Assembly (NCBI GenBank): GCA_023431385.1
Contig: JAEYWA010000069.1
Span: 1-6,704, forward strand
Reading direction: 5' to 3'
Length of the DNA: 6,704 nt
From: Bacillota bacterium
GTDB lineage: Bacteria > Bacillota > Clostridia > Acetivibrionales > DSM-1351
Shown: positions 1-6,699 of the stretch, piece by piece
How positions within the stretch are numbered: the stretch's first letter is position 1
Layout: each line of letters starts with the position of its first letter
Notes under the pieces: generated by a model
Told to the model about the DNA's origin: nothing
Seen by the model: only the letters and a program-made list of their open reading frames with translations
Databases searched by the model: none
Position numbers and translations under genes: made by a program

Positions 1-12
1 GGGAGAACGCTT

Positions 13-1185
13 ATGAGATACAATTTTGATGAAATAGTAGATAGAAGCGGGACGGGGGCTGAAAAATATACTGAACTTGATAAGCTGTATGGAAATCCAG
101 AAGCTATTCCATTATGGGTTGCAGATATGGACTTTAAAGCAGCTCAGCCCATTATAGATTCAATTAAAGAACGAACAGAAAACGGCATATTCGGCTATAC
201 AGTCAAACCTGACACATATTTTGACTCTATATGCTCCTTCCAGCAAAGACGGAAAAACTGGGATATTGATAAAAGGCTAATGAGCATTAGTCTGGGAGTT
301 GTACCTTCAATTTGCATGTTTATAAGGGAGTTGACCAAGCCTAACGATAAAATAATCATACAGACACCTGTTTACCGTCCCTTTTATAATGCTGTTAAAG
401 ATGGGCCCAGAGAACTGCTGGAGAGCCCGTTAAAAGAAGTAAACGGAAGCTTTTATATGGATTACGAAGATATCGAAGAAAAAGCCCGACAGGGGGCTAG
501 ATATATTGTTTTGTGCAGTCCCCATAATCCTATCGGACGGGTCTGGACAAGAGGCGAGTTGGAGAAGCTGGGTGAAATATGTGTAAAAAATTGCATCAAA
601 GTTATTTCCGATGAAATTCATTCTGACCTCATATTATGGGGTAATAAGCATACTCCCTTTTCATCAATTTCCGAAGAGTTAAAAAAACTAACAATTACAT
701 GTTTATCAGCAAGTAAAACCTTTAATCTTGCAGGACTCCAGTCTTCTGTAGTTGTTTTTCCCGATGCCGAAACTAAATCAGCTTTTGACCGGGCCTGGGC
801 CAGACTCCATATTGAATGCAACAATAGTTTCAGCCTTGTGGCTACTCAAGCAGCCTACGAACATGGCGAAGAGTGGCTGGATCAGCTGATTCCATACATT
901 GAAGGAAACATAAAACTTGTTATGGAATATTTCTGTGAGAACATTCCTTTGATAAAGCCGATTTGTCCTGAAGGGACTTATCTTATATGGTTGGACTGCA
1001 GGGAGTTAGGTATGACCGGAAAGCAACTGAATGATTTTATGATACATAAGGCCGGTCTGGCTATGAGCGCCGGTACGTATTTTGGAAAAAACGGGGAAGG
1101 GTTTATGAGAATGAATGTAGCCTGCCCCAGGTCAACTGTGGAAAAGGCGCTGTTAAGGCTAAAAGCAGCATTTGACCAGCTATAA
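13..1185 (+). CDS. patB: MalY/PatB-type PLP-dependent C-S lyase (cystathionine beta-lyase / cysteine desulfhydrase-like)
   Basis: This 390-residue fold-type I PLP enzyme probably acts in the cytoplasm, cleaving C-S bonds of cystathionine or cysteine-type substrates to give a thiol, pyruvate and ammonia. Visible signatures are the early WVADMDF segment typical of MalY/PatB, the SPHNPIGR loop with N172, SDEIHSDL with D200 (expected to pair with the PLP pyridine nitrogen), SASKTFNLAG with K235 as the Schiff-base lysine, and a late MRMN motif with R366 as the likely carboxylate-binding arginine. The length matches B. subtilis PatB and E. coli MalY, so the gene looks intact. The ATG at 13 is preceded by GGGAG at 1-5 with a 7-nt spacing, which supports this start. 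A terminator at 1280-1321 isolates it from the exporter genes. The family call is firm. The exact substrate is not decidable, and the MalY-like regulatory role known in E. coli cannot be inferred here. Confidence 0.92.
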   Translation: MRYNFDEIVDRSGTGAEKYTELDKLYGNPEAIPLWVADMDFKAAQPIIDSIKERTENGIFGYTVKPDTYFDSICSFQQRRKNWDIDKRLMSISLGVVPSICMFIRELTKPNDKIIIQTPVYRPFYNAVKDGPRELLESPLKEVNGSFYMDYEDIEEKARQGARYIVLCSPHNPIGRVWTRGELEKLGEICVKNCIKVISDEIHSDLILWGNKHTPFSSISEELKKLTITCLSASKTFNLAGLQSSVVVFPDAETKSAFDRAWARLHIECNNSFSLVATQAAYEHGEEWLDQLIPYIEGNIKLVMEYFCENIPLIKPICPEGTYLIWLDCRELGMTGKQLNDFMIHKAGLAMSAGTYFGKNGEGFMRMNVACPRSTVEKALLRLKAAFDQL

Positions 1186-1279
1186 ATACGGCAATAGTCT
1201 GAACAAAAGAATACATGAGGAGTTTTCAAAAAAGAACAATAACATTATTAAGAAAACCATATGGCTTCAAGACAAACGT

Positions 1280-1321
1280 ACCGATATGAAATGACAATTG
1301 TCACTTTATATCGGTCTTTTT
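1280..1321 (+). terminator. Strong Rho-independent terminator after the C-S lyase gene
   Basis: A 36-nt near-perfect hairpin runs from 1280 to 1315: ACCGATAT at 1280-1287 pairs with ATATCGGT at 1308-1315. One G-T pair, further A-T pairs, one A/C mismatch and the self-complementary TGACAATTGTCA (1292-1303) complete the stem to the tip. It is followed at once by CTTTTT (1316-1321). The U-tract lies only on the + strand side, so it should stop transcripts from the upstream lyase gene and not act on opposite-strand transcripts. It lies 94 nt past the lyase stop codon and 99 nt before the ATPase start, so it separates the two transcription units. Confidence 0.9.
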
Positions 1322-1349
1322 ATCACTAAAAACACTATCTCGCAGAATG

Positions 1350-1373
1350 TATACTAATAACATCAATTTTGAT
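1350..1373 (+). promoter_or_regulatory. Candidate exporter promoter: TATACT -10 box with an adjacent 5-2-5 inverted repeat
   Basis: TATACT at 1350-1355 differs from the TATAAT consensus at one position. It would place transcription start near 1362, leaving a leader of about 60 nt before the ATPase ATG at 1421. No good TTGACA-like -35 box sits 16-18 nt upstream, where the sequence is A-rich, as is common at activator-dependent promoters. ATCAA-TT-TTGAT at 1362-1373 is a perfect 5-2-5 inverted repeat lying over the expected start site and could be a regulator site. The promoter is expected because a terminator lies just upstream, but its exact position is inferred from one hexamer. Confidence 0.35.
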
Positions 1374-1420
1374 TTCAACTAAACTATTTGCATAAAAACA
1401 AATTGAAGGGAGCTAAAGAT

Positions 1421-2350
1421 ATGATTGTTGAGATTAAGGATGTTGTTAAAAGATATGGAGACAGGATTGCCGTAGACAATATGACCATGAATGTCAGAGA
1501 AAGAGAAATTCTGGGTTTGCTTGGACCAAACGGTGCAGGAAAAACCACACTTATAAATTCCATAATAGGGATAACTGAAATCAATTCCGGTGAGATTAAA
1601 ATTTTCGGACAGGTTATGTCTCAGAACAACTATTATTTTAAGGAAAATATTGGTGTCGTTCCTCAGAATCTTGCCATCTATAATGAGTTTAAGGCATATG
1701 AGAATGTTGAATATTTCGGCAGGCTTTACGGACTAAAGGGTCAGGAGCTTAAGGACAGCGTCAGGCAGGCGCTGGAATTTACCGGACTTTGGGAGAGAAA
1801 AAGTGACTATCCTAAAAAATTCTCCGGTGGAATGCAAAGAAGGCTTAATATTGCATGCTCCATAGTACATAGACCAAATTTGATAATTATGGACGAACCT
1901 ACTGTAGGTATTGATCCACAATCGAGAAATCATATACTGGACTCGGTAAGAAAGCTGAATGAGATGGGCTCCACGGTTATATATACCTCGCATTACATGG
2001 AAGAAATTGAGGCCCTTTGTTCAAGAGTAGTAATAATGGATAACGGCAGGCTGATTGCCCAGGGAACCCTTGGTGAGTTGAAGGAATTTATTCAGGATGA
2101 ACAGGTTGTCGATATCGTACTTAAAGATTATAACTATACACTTACTGAAGCTGTCAAGGCGGTCCATGGCGTGAAGGAATGCCTAATTGAAGATAGGAAA
2201 ATGAAGGTTGTTCTGGACAAGAACAGCAGTCTGGCAAGAATAATTAATTGTATTGTTGAAAATGGTGGAGTTATTACAAAAATCAATATGGAGGATGCAT
2301 CCCTTGAAGATGTCTTCCTAGAACTTACCGGCAAGAAGTTGCGGGATTAG
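1421..2350 (+). CDS. ABC exporter ATP-binding subunit (DrrA/LnrL-like)
   Basis: This 309-residue cytoplasmic ATPase should energise export by the two permeases encoded next. All nucleotide-binding motifs are present: Walker A GPNGAGKTT at 35-43, Q-loop Q82, signature SGGMQ at 135-139, Walker B LIIMDEP with D158 and E159, D-loop GID with D165, and switch histidine H191 in TSHYMEE. Residues from about 220 on form the C-terminal extension usual for drug-exporter ATPases of the DrrA/CcmA type, ending with a VFLELTGK motif. I chose the ATG at 1421 because GAAGGGAG (1405-1412) lies 8 nt before it. An in-frame TTG at 1388 would add 11 residues but places that Shine-Dalgarno site inside the gene. The stop codon overlaps the ribosome-binding site of the next gene. 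The length fits B. subtilis LnrL and similar proteins. The ATPase role is certain; the substrate is unknown. Confidence 0.95.
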   Translation: MIVEIKDVVKRYGDRIAVDNMTMNVREREILGLLGPNGAGKTTLINSIIGITEINSGEIKIFGQVMSQNNYYFKENIGVVPQNLAIYNEFKAYENVEYFGRLYGLKGQELKDSVRQALEFTGLWERKSDYPKKFSGGMQRRLNIACSIVHRPNLIIMDEPTVGIDPQSRNHILDSVRKLNEMGSTVIYTSHYMEEIEALCSRVVIMDNGRLIAQGTLGELKEFIQDEQVVDIVLKDYNYTLTEAVKAVHGVKECLIEDRKMKVVLDKNSSLARIINCIVENGGVITKINMEDASLEDVFLELTGKKLRD

Positions 2351-2363
2351 GGGGTGGAGTTTA

Positions 2364-3497
2364 ATGAAAATATTATGGTCGGCATATTATGAGTTCATTA
2401 AGAATATAAGAGACATACGTATTTTGATAGCGCTGATTCTGTTTCCTATTAGTATTATAGTCTTGTTGGGAACAGCGTTTGACGGTAATCTGACCGAGGA
2501 TTTCAAAGACAGAATAAAAACAGGATATGTGGTATTAGATAAGGGTCAGGTTGGTAAAGGCATCGAGCAATTTCTGAAAAGTGATGATATAAACAAAATT
2601 ATTTATACAGTTAGCTATTCAACTGAGGCTGGGGCAATAGAGGCAATCGATAAGGGGGAAATTGAGAATTACGTAGTTATACCGGGGGATACAAGTGGTA
2701 AACTTCAGAACAAACAATCAGCTGAAATGCGGATTGAAGGAAAAAAGAATATTGAGCTGCTTAAAACAATTCTAAACTCCTACATATACAGGAATAATGC
2801 GCTTTCAATTGCCATTGAGCTCTCTGGAAATAATATTGATATTCAGAAACCGAGTGAGATGTCGGAAACATTTGAGAGAATTACTCCGGTTGATTCAAAA
2901 CTGCCAGAGGCTATAGATTATTATTCTATTTTAACCTTACTCCAAGTAATGCTAATGGGATCAATACTAGGGATAATAGTAGTCAGCAGGAATCAGCAAT
3001 CAAACATTCATATCAGGCTATATGCACTTCCTACCTCAAAATGGACCATTTTAAGCGGTAAGGTACTTGGAACCTCTATGTTTTTATTTATTTCCTGTAT
3101 AATAACAGTTGTTTTTACCAAGTTTGTTTATCATGCAAATTGGGATGGTAATTTATTAATCATAGGTTCTGTACTAATGGTGTTTTCATTCATATCCATT
3201 GGAATTGGAATAATGGTGTATTCGCTTACAAATAGTATTGTCCCGTCTTTGGGTGTTTCATTTCTGATTATGCTCTTTGCAGCTGTTGCGGGGGGAGCCA
3301 TGACACCTTCTGTGACTATCCAGAGCCTTAATATTATTAATCCTATTTATTATACAAAAGTACTGATTTTCGGAGCTATTTACAACTATCCAAGTATAGT
3401 TATGTATAAAGCAGCTGGCGGTTTACTGGCTATTTTAGCTGTGATATATGCAATATCAATTTTAAAGTTAAGGAGGGTAAATTATGATAATATTTAG
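2364..3497 (+). CDS. ABC-2 type exporter permease, first subunit (LnrM-like)
   Basis: This 377-residue membrane protein has the ABC2_membrane_3 layout: one N-terminal membrane helix (about 20-38), a large hydrophilic extracytoplasmic domain (about 40-185), then a bundle of hydrophobic segments at about 187-207, 232-252, 264-286, 292-312 and 350-367. RNQQSNIHIRLYALPTSKW (209-227), between the second and third helices, occupies the place of the cytoplasmic coupling element of this family. The start at 2364 is supported by AGGGGGTG (2349-2356), one mismatch from AGGAGGTG and 7 nt before ATG. This site overlaps the stop codon of the ATPase gene, which suggests translational coupling. The 3' end overlaps the next permease by 14 bp. 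It most likely pairs with that permease as a heterodimer driven by the ATPase. Its C-terminal region lacks the clear MP motif seen in the partner. The transported compound is unknown; export of an antibiotic or lipid-like molecule is inferred from the neighbours. Confidence 0.88.
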   Translation: MKILWSAYYEFIKNIRDIRILIALILFPISIIVLLGTAFDGNLTEDFKDRIKTGYVVLDKGQVGKGIEQFLKSDDINKIIYTVSYSTEAGAIEAIDKGEIENYVVIPGDTSGKLQNKQSAEMRIEGKKNIELLKTILNSYIYRNNALSIAIELSGNNIDIQKPSEMSETFERITPVDSKLPEAIDYYSILTLLQVMLMGSILGIIVVSRNQQSNIHIRLYALPTSKWTILSGKVLGTSMFLFISCIITVVFTKFVYHANWDGNLLIIGSVLMVFSFISIGIGIMVYSLTNSIVPSLGVSFLIMLFAAVAGGAMTPSVTIQSLNIINPIYYTKVLIFGAIYNYPSIVMYKAAGGLLAILAVIYAISILKLRRVNYDNI

Positions 3498-4587
3498 GAC
3501 CTCACTTAAAAGGATATTTACGAATAAAGTTAGATTTGTTTTAATGATACTCTGTCCATTTATTTTTATTGCAATGTTCTCAATGCAGAATCATAAAGCT
3601 GCAACAATAGGCATTGTTGACCATGATCAGAGTGCTGTTTCAAAAGGGATATACCAGCTCTTGAAGAATTCTGAAGGGATAAAACTTTTAGAAATATCCG
3701 AGGATCAAATATATGACTTAACAGCAAGTTATGTTGTGGACTATTCAATATTCATTGATTCTGATTTTGAAAATAAAATTCTTGATAGTAAAAACCCTAA
3801 GATTAAGGAATACTATATAGAGGACAGGCAGAAGTTATATTTTGTCAAGAATTTAGTTAATACTGAAATAGAAAACTATAAGTTAATTGCAAGCGCATCA
3901 AATTACGACAAGGTAAAGTTTGAGACTTCTTTAGATGAGTATTGGAAATCAAAACTATCTGTAACTACAAATCTTGATGTTTTAAATAAAATGCAAAAAT
4001 CAAGAACAGCATTTGGCTTTTTAGTTCAATTTATGCTGTACATGGCTGTAATCACTACAGGATTGATATTGGAAGATAAAGCTAATGGCACCTTTTACAG
4101 AACTTTTTACAGTCCTGTAAGTATTAAAAGATATATGACTGAAAACCTTGCTGCATTTTTCACAACGGCCGTAATACAATCCGTAGGAATTATAACTGTG
4201 CTTGTATTGATATTTAAAATATATATGGGCAAGATTCCATTGGCAATTATCGGGCTGTTTATAATATTCTCATTGGTGTGTATAACCCTTGGTTTATTTA
4301 TTACATCCGTTTTAAAGAAACCTATTCAGGCCTATGTTACTGTGGCAGTTATCACAACGCCTCTCATTATGCTTGGAGGCTGTTATTGGGAGTTTAGCTT
4401 GATGCCCGACATATTGAATAAAGTAGGGAGGTTTATACCTTTATCCTGGGTAATGCGTACTGTTGATGCTGTACTGGATGGGTCGATTACAGGGAATATA
4501 TTGATTACCAATTATGCTGTACTCCTGCTGTTTGCTTTAGTATTTCTTATTGTTGGTCTGGCAAAAAAAGTTGATATTTCTAAATAA
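3484..4587 (+). CDS. ABC-2 type exporter permease, second subunit (LnrN-like)
   Basis: This 367-residue protein has the same topology as its upstream partner: an N-terminal helix (about 16-33), an extracytoplasmic domain (about 34-175), then hydrophobic segments beginning near 177-196 and continuing to the C-terminus. Family hallmarks are clear: EDKANGTFYRTFYSPVS (197-213) after the second helix matches the E-x-GT-x-x-R-x-x-x-xP coupling motif of ABC2_membrane_3 proteins. GGCYWEFSLMP (298-308) matches the conserved late loop of drug-type ABC-2 permeases. The ATG at 3484 lies 7 nt after a perfect AGGAGG (3471-3476) that sits inside the last codons of the preceding gene. With the 14-bp overlap this points to coupled synthesis in near-equal amounts. 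The last residues, AKKVDISK, form a short cytoplasmic tail. It is unlikely to act alone; a heterodimer with the first permease is the simplest reading. Confidence 0.9.
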   Translation: MIIFRTSLKRIFTNKVRFVLMILCPFIFIAMFSMQNHKAATIGIVDHDQSAVSKGIYQLLKNSEGIKLLEISEDQIYDLTASYVVDYSIFIDSDFENKILDSKNPKIKEYYIEDRQKLYFVKNLVNTEIENYKLIASASNYDKVKFETSLDEYWKSKLSVTTNLDVLNKMQKSRTAFGFLVQFMLYMAVITTGLILEDKANGTFYRTFYSPVSIKRYMTENLAAFFTTAVIQSVGIITVLVLIFKIYMGKIPLAIIGLFIIFSLVCITLGLFITSVLKKPIQAYVTVAVITTPLIMLGGCYWEFSLMPDILNKVGRFIPLSWVMRTVDAVLDGSITGNILITNYAVLLLFALVFLIVGLAKKVDISK

Positions 4588-4597
4588 ATATAATAAT

Positions 4598-4686
4598 ATA
4601 AAGCTGTGTTAAACTATATTTTATCTGAATTTTTAAGCTGAATTTAAACTGTATTCAAACTGTATTTAAACTGTATTCAAACTGCT
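4598..4686. repeat. Tandem 11-bp direct repeats (TTYAAACTGTA) upstream of the sensor kinase gene
   Basis: Five contiguous 11-bp units run from 4632 to 4686: TTTAAGCTGAA, TTTAAACTGTA, TTCAAACTGTA, TTTAAACTGTA and TTCAAACTGCT. The T/C alternation at the third base means that 4642-4662 and 4664-4684 are identical over 21 bp, which suggests duplication of a 22-bp double unit. Upstream, GTTAAACTATA (4608-4618) and TTTTATCTGAA (4619-4629) look like decayed units, shifted by 2 bp from the main phase, and 4598-4608 is a weaker possible copy. The period is close to one DNA helical turn, so each unit would face the same side of the helix. The array fills most of the 136-nt gap between exporter and kinase. 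It may be a multi-site operator or simply slippage-prone DNA. No clear sigma-A promoter was found inside it. Confidence 0.85.
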
Positions 4687-4723
4687 TGTGACTACTAACC
4701 AAAAATAGGGGATGGCGGTTTTT

Positions 4724-5824
4724 ATGAAATACATATACGGAATTCTATTATTTATATGGGCTGCAGCGGAAGTTGTTCTTAAAACTGACAATAGTAATCT
4801 GGAAGGCACAGGGTTTATTTTAATAGCCTTGTGCCTCTTTGTAATTAAAGAGAAGTACCTTGACCGGGAAGCATACTCCTTCATACTCGCTGCCTTAGTT
4901 ATGGGTCTTTCTTTTAGAACCCCTTATATTTTATTATTGCTGGGGATATTATTTGTAGATTTAACCTATTTTAAAAAATACTATCTACTTGGAGCCACAG
5001 CTATTATATCCCTTGTCCTTCTTTACAGAGCAGAGCTGCTTCCGTACTCTTTTCATTTGGCTGCCGGCGCATTATGGGGCTATACCTTAAGAAAGAACCA
5101 TGATAAAGAGAAAAAGCATATTGGGCTTCTGGACAATGAAAGAGCCTTGCGCTATCAGCTGGAGAAAACAAAGACCGAGCTGGTTGCTCTGCAGAATGAG
5201 ATTGAAAGGACAGCGGAGCTCAGGGAACGTGATAGGATTGCAAAGGAAATACATGATAATGTGGGACACAGCATTGCAGGAGTGCTTTTTCAATTAAGGG
5301 CAGCAGAAAAGATAGTTCTGACAGATAACCTGAAAGCCGGAGATATTATTAAGCTCTGCGTGGATAAGTTGGCTGAGGCCCTTGAAATAACCAGGAATAC
5401 CGTATTTAATATGAAAAGCAATCAGAACATTGGAATAGAGACTTTTTATAAGCTTGTCAAGGAATTTACTTTCTGCAAAATCAATCTATCCCATAGTGGA
5501 GATTTTAATGAGGTGTCCACAGCCAATTTAAAGGTATTGGAAGTAAATATAAAGGAACTTTTTACAAATGCAATAAAATATTCCGAAGCTAATGAGGTAA
5601 ACCTTCAAATTGATATAAAGACAAAGCATATAAGGTGCATGTACAAGGATAACGGTAAGGGCTGCAGTAAGATTATAGAAAGTGTTGGACTGACAGGAAT
5701 CAGGGAGAGGGTAAAAAACCTCGGAGGAACTTATTCCGTTGATGGCAGTGTCGGCTTTACCGTTATTTTTACTCTTCCGAATATAAAGGGGGCAGAGGTT
5801 TATGAAAGTATTAATAGCAGATGA
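4724..5824 (+). CDS. Membrane sensor histidine kinase, HisKA_3 type (LnrJ/DesK-like)
   Basis: This 366-residue kinase should phosphorylate the response regulator encoded next. Residues 1-123 hold about five or six hydrophobic segments (near 1-19, 29-41, 51-64, 67-83, 87-101 and 105-121) with very short loops, so the signal is probably read within or at the membrane. A charged, probably coiled-coil linker (about 124-170) leads to the HisKA_3 box RIAKEIHDNVGH with phospho-acceptor H177 and acidic D178. The ATP-binding domain shows KELFTNAIKYS with N282, DNGKG at 309-313 and GLTGIRERV from 322. I prefer ATG 4724 over in-frame ATG 4712: AGGGGATG (4707-4714) is 9 nt before 4724, the same geometry as the other genes here, but overlaps 4712. 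Choosing 4712 would add four residues. The gene overlaps the regulator gene by 23 bp. The kinase class is certain; the ligand is unknown. Confidence 0.93.
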   Translation: MKYIYGILLFIWAAAEVVLKTDNSNLEGTGFILIALCLFVIKEKYLDREAYSFILAALVMGLSFRTPYILLLLGILFVDLTYFKKYYLLGATAIISLVLLYRAELLPYSFHLAAGALWGYTLRKNHDKEKKHIGLLDNERALRYQLEKTKTELVALQNEIERTAELRERDRIAKEIHDNVGHSIAGVLFQLRAAEKIVLTDNLKAGDIIKLCVDKLAEALEITRNTVFNMKSNQNIGIETFYKLVKEFTFCKINLSHSGDFNEVSTANLKVLEVNIKELFTNAIKYSEANEVNLQIDIKTKHIRCMYKDNGKGCSKIIESVGLTGIRERVKNLGGTYSVDGSVGFTVIFTLPNIKGAEVYESINSR

Positions 5825-6428
5825 CGATGCATTAATAAGAGACGGGCTAAAAATGATACTTGAACTTGAGAGAGACATGGAGGTTGTAGGAACCGCGGCT
5901 AACGGGCAGGAGTGTATTCAATATTGCAAGGAGAAATTACCGGATGTGGTGCTTATGGATATCAGGATGCCTGTTATGGATGGGGTTCAGGCAACCAGAC
6001 TGATTAAGGAGCAGTATGCAAAAATTAAGGTATTGTTTCTTACAACCTTTAAAGATACTGAATATATTGTAAGCGGAATAAAGTTCGGGGCTGAGGGGTA
6101 CGTACTTAAAAGCAGCTCTTCGGAAGTGATAATAGACAGCCTACGCATGGTATACAGGGGAAGTGTTGTATACGATAAGGATATTGCTGGGATGCTGTCA
6201 AATATGGTGCAAGCAACCAGGACCATTAGTCCGGAAGAGGTGGGGATAACCAAAAAGGAATATGAGATCATGATGTGTATATGCGAGGGTTTATCAAATA
6301 AAGAAATAGCTGATAAACTATATATGGGTGAAGGAACAGTCAGAAATTACATATCAAACATACTTGAAAAGCTTAAGTTAAGAGACAGAACCCAATTGGC
6401 TGTATACTATATGAAAAATTTTGGATAG
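5802..6428 (+). CDS. NarL/LuxR-family response regulator (LnrK/LiaR-like)
   Basis: This 208-residue cytoplasmic DNA-binding regulator is the probable partner of the kinase before it. The receiver domain (1-120) has the acidic cluster D7-D8-D9, phospho-acceptor D53 in LMDIRMPVMDG, switch residue T81, Y100 and conserved K103. The C-terminal LuxR-type helix-turn-helix (about 143-205) shows ITKKEYEIMMCICEGLSNKE and IADKLYMGEGTVRNYISNIL, with T179-V180-R181 at the start of the recognition helix and LKLRDRTQLAVY at the end. All key residues are intact. ATG 5802 lies 8 nt after AAGGGGGC (5786-5793), inside the end of the kinase gene, so translation is probably coupled. The likely target is the exporter promoter upstream of 1421. 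Members of this family usually bind inverted repeats, and several short perfect ones lie in the intergenic regions of this window. No convincing terminator follows the gene. Confidence 0.94.
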   Translation: MKVLIADDDALIRDGLKMILELERDMEVVGTAANGQECIQYCKEKLPDVVLMDIRMPVMDGVQATRLIKEQYAKIKVLFLTTFKDTEYIVSGIKFGAEGYVLKSSSSEVIIDSLRMVYRGSVVYDKDIAGMLSNMVQATRTISPEEVGITKKEYEIMMCICEGLSNKEIADKLYMGEGTVRNYISNILEKLKLRDRTQLAVYYMKNFG

Positions 6429-6433
6429 TCCCG

Positions 6434-6495
6434 GCACAGTTTACTGTTATTAAGCATTCTTCCATCAACCAGTAAATTGATTGAATAGGCTGTGC
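6434..6495. repeat. Interrupted inverted repeat just after the regulator gene
   Basis: GCACAG and TTTACTG lie side by side at 6434-6446. Their complements follow in mirrored order: CAGTAAA at 6470-6476 and CTGTGC at 6490-6495. This gives a two-part stem of 7 and 6 bp with a 23-nt loop and a 13-nt bulge on the 3' side. The structure begins 5 nt after the stop codon. It has no T-tract after it, since the next bases are ATTGTAGCAAAAAA, so it is not a standard intrinsic terminator. It may protect or process the transcript end. Confidence 0.5.
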
Positions 6496-6554
6496 ATTGT
6501 AGCAAAAAATACCAATAAAAAAGGTATTGCAATTATAAAAGATATGTGTTAAAG

Positions 6555-6604
6555 TATAATAGTTGTCAGCGGGGGTGAATAAATTCACTGCTGCAGCATA
6601 TAAT
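6555..6604 (+). promoter_or_regulatory. Candidate tRNA promoter elements and a 6-2-6 inverted repeat
   Basis: Two perfect TATAAT hexamers lie upstream of the tRNA, at 6555-6560 and 6599-6604. The second would start transcription near 6611, about 13 nt before the mature tRNA end, which suits a tRNA gene. Neither has a good -35 box at 16-18 nt: TTGCAA at 6527-6532 is 22 nt before the first, and TTGTCA at 6563-6568 is 30 nt before the second. Between them lies GTGAAT-AA-ATTCAC (6575-6588), a perfect 6-2-6 inverted repeat that would cover the -35 area of the second candidate. In AT-rich DNA such hexamers also occur by chance. Confidence 0.35.
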
Positions 6605-6623
6605 ATTATTAACATTTATATAT

Positions 6624-6699
<76 letters not shown>

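Noticed and set aside
1388..1420. In-frame TTG start giving the ATPase an 11-residue N-terminal extension
   Set aside because: The Shine-Dalgarno site at 1405-1412 lies inside this extension and is ideally spaced for ATG 1421, and the family normally begins right at the IEIKDVVKRYG-like strand.
4598..4686. Reading the tandem repeats as a CRISPR array
   Set aside because: Units are 11 bp and contiguous with no unique spacers, and no cas genes are present.
5528..5878. Minus-strand open frame of 116 codons under the kinase and regulator junction
   Set aside because: It lies wholly within two well-supported coding genes with intact catalytic motifs and has no family resemblance, so it is a shadow frame.
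6508..6528. AATACC/GGTATT hairpin as a terminator
   Set aside because: The stem is only 6 bp with a 9-nt A-rich loop. There is no T-tract on the + strand side; a T-run exists only for minus-strand transcription, where no gene needs it.
6373..6615. Minus-strand open frame of 80 codons across the end of the regulator gene and the spacer
   Set aside because: It overlaps a real gene, encodes a low-complexity sequence with no recognisable family, has no clear ribosome-binding site that I could identify, and contradicts the orientation of every other gene.
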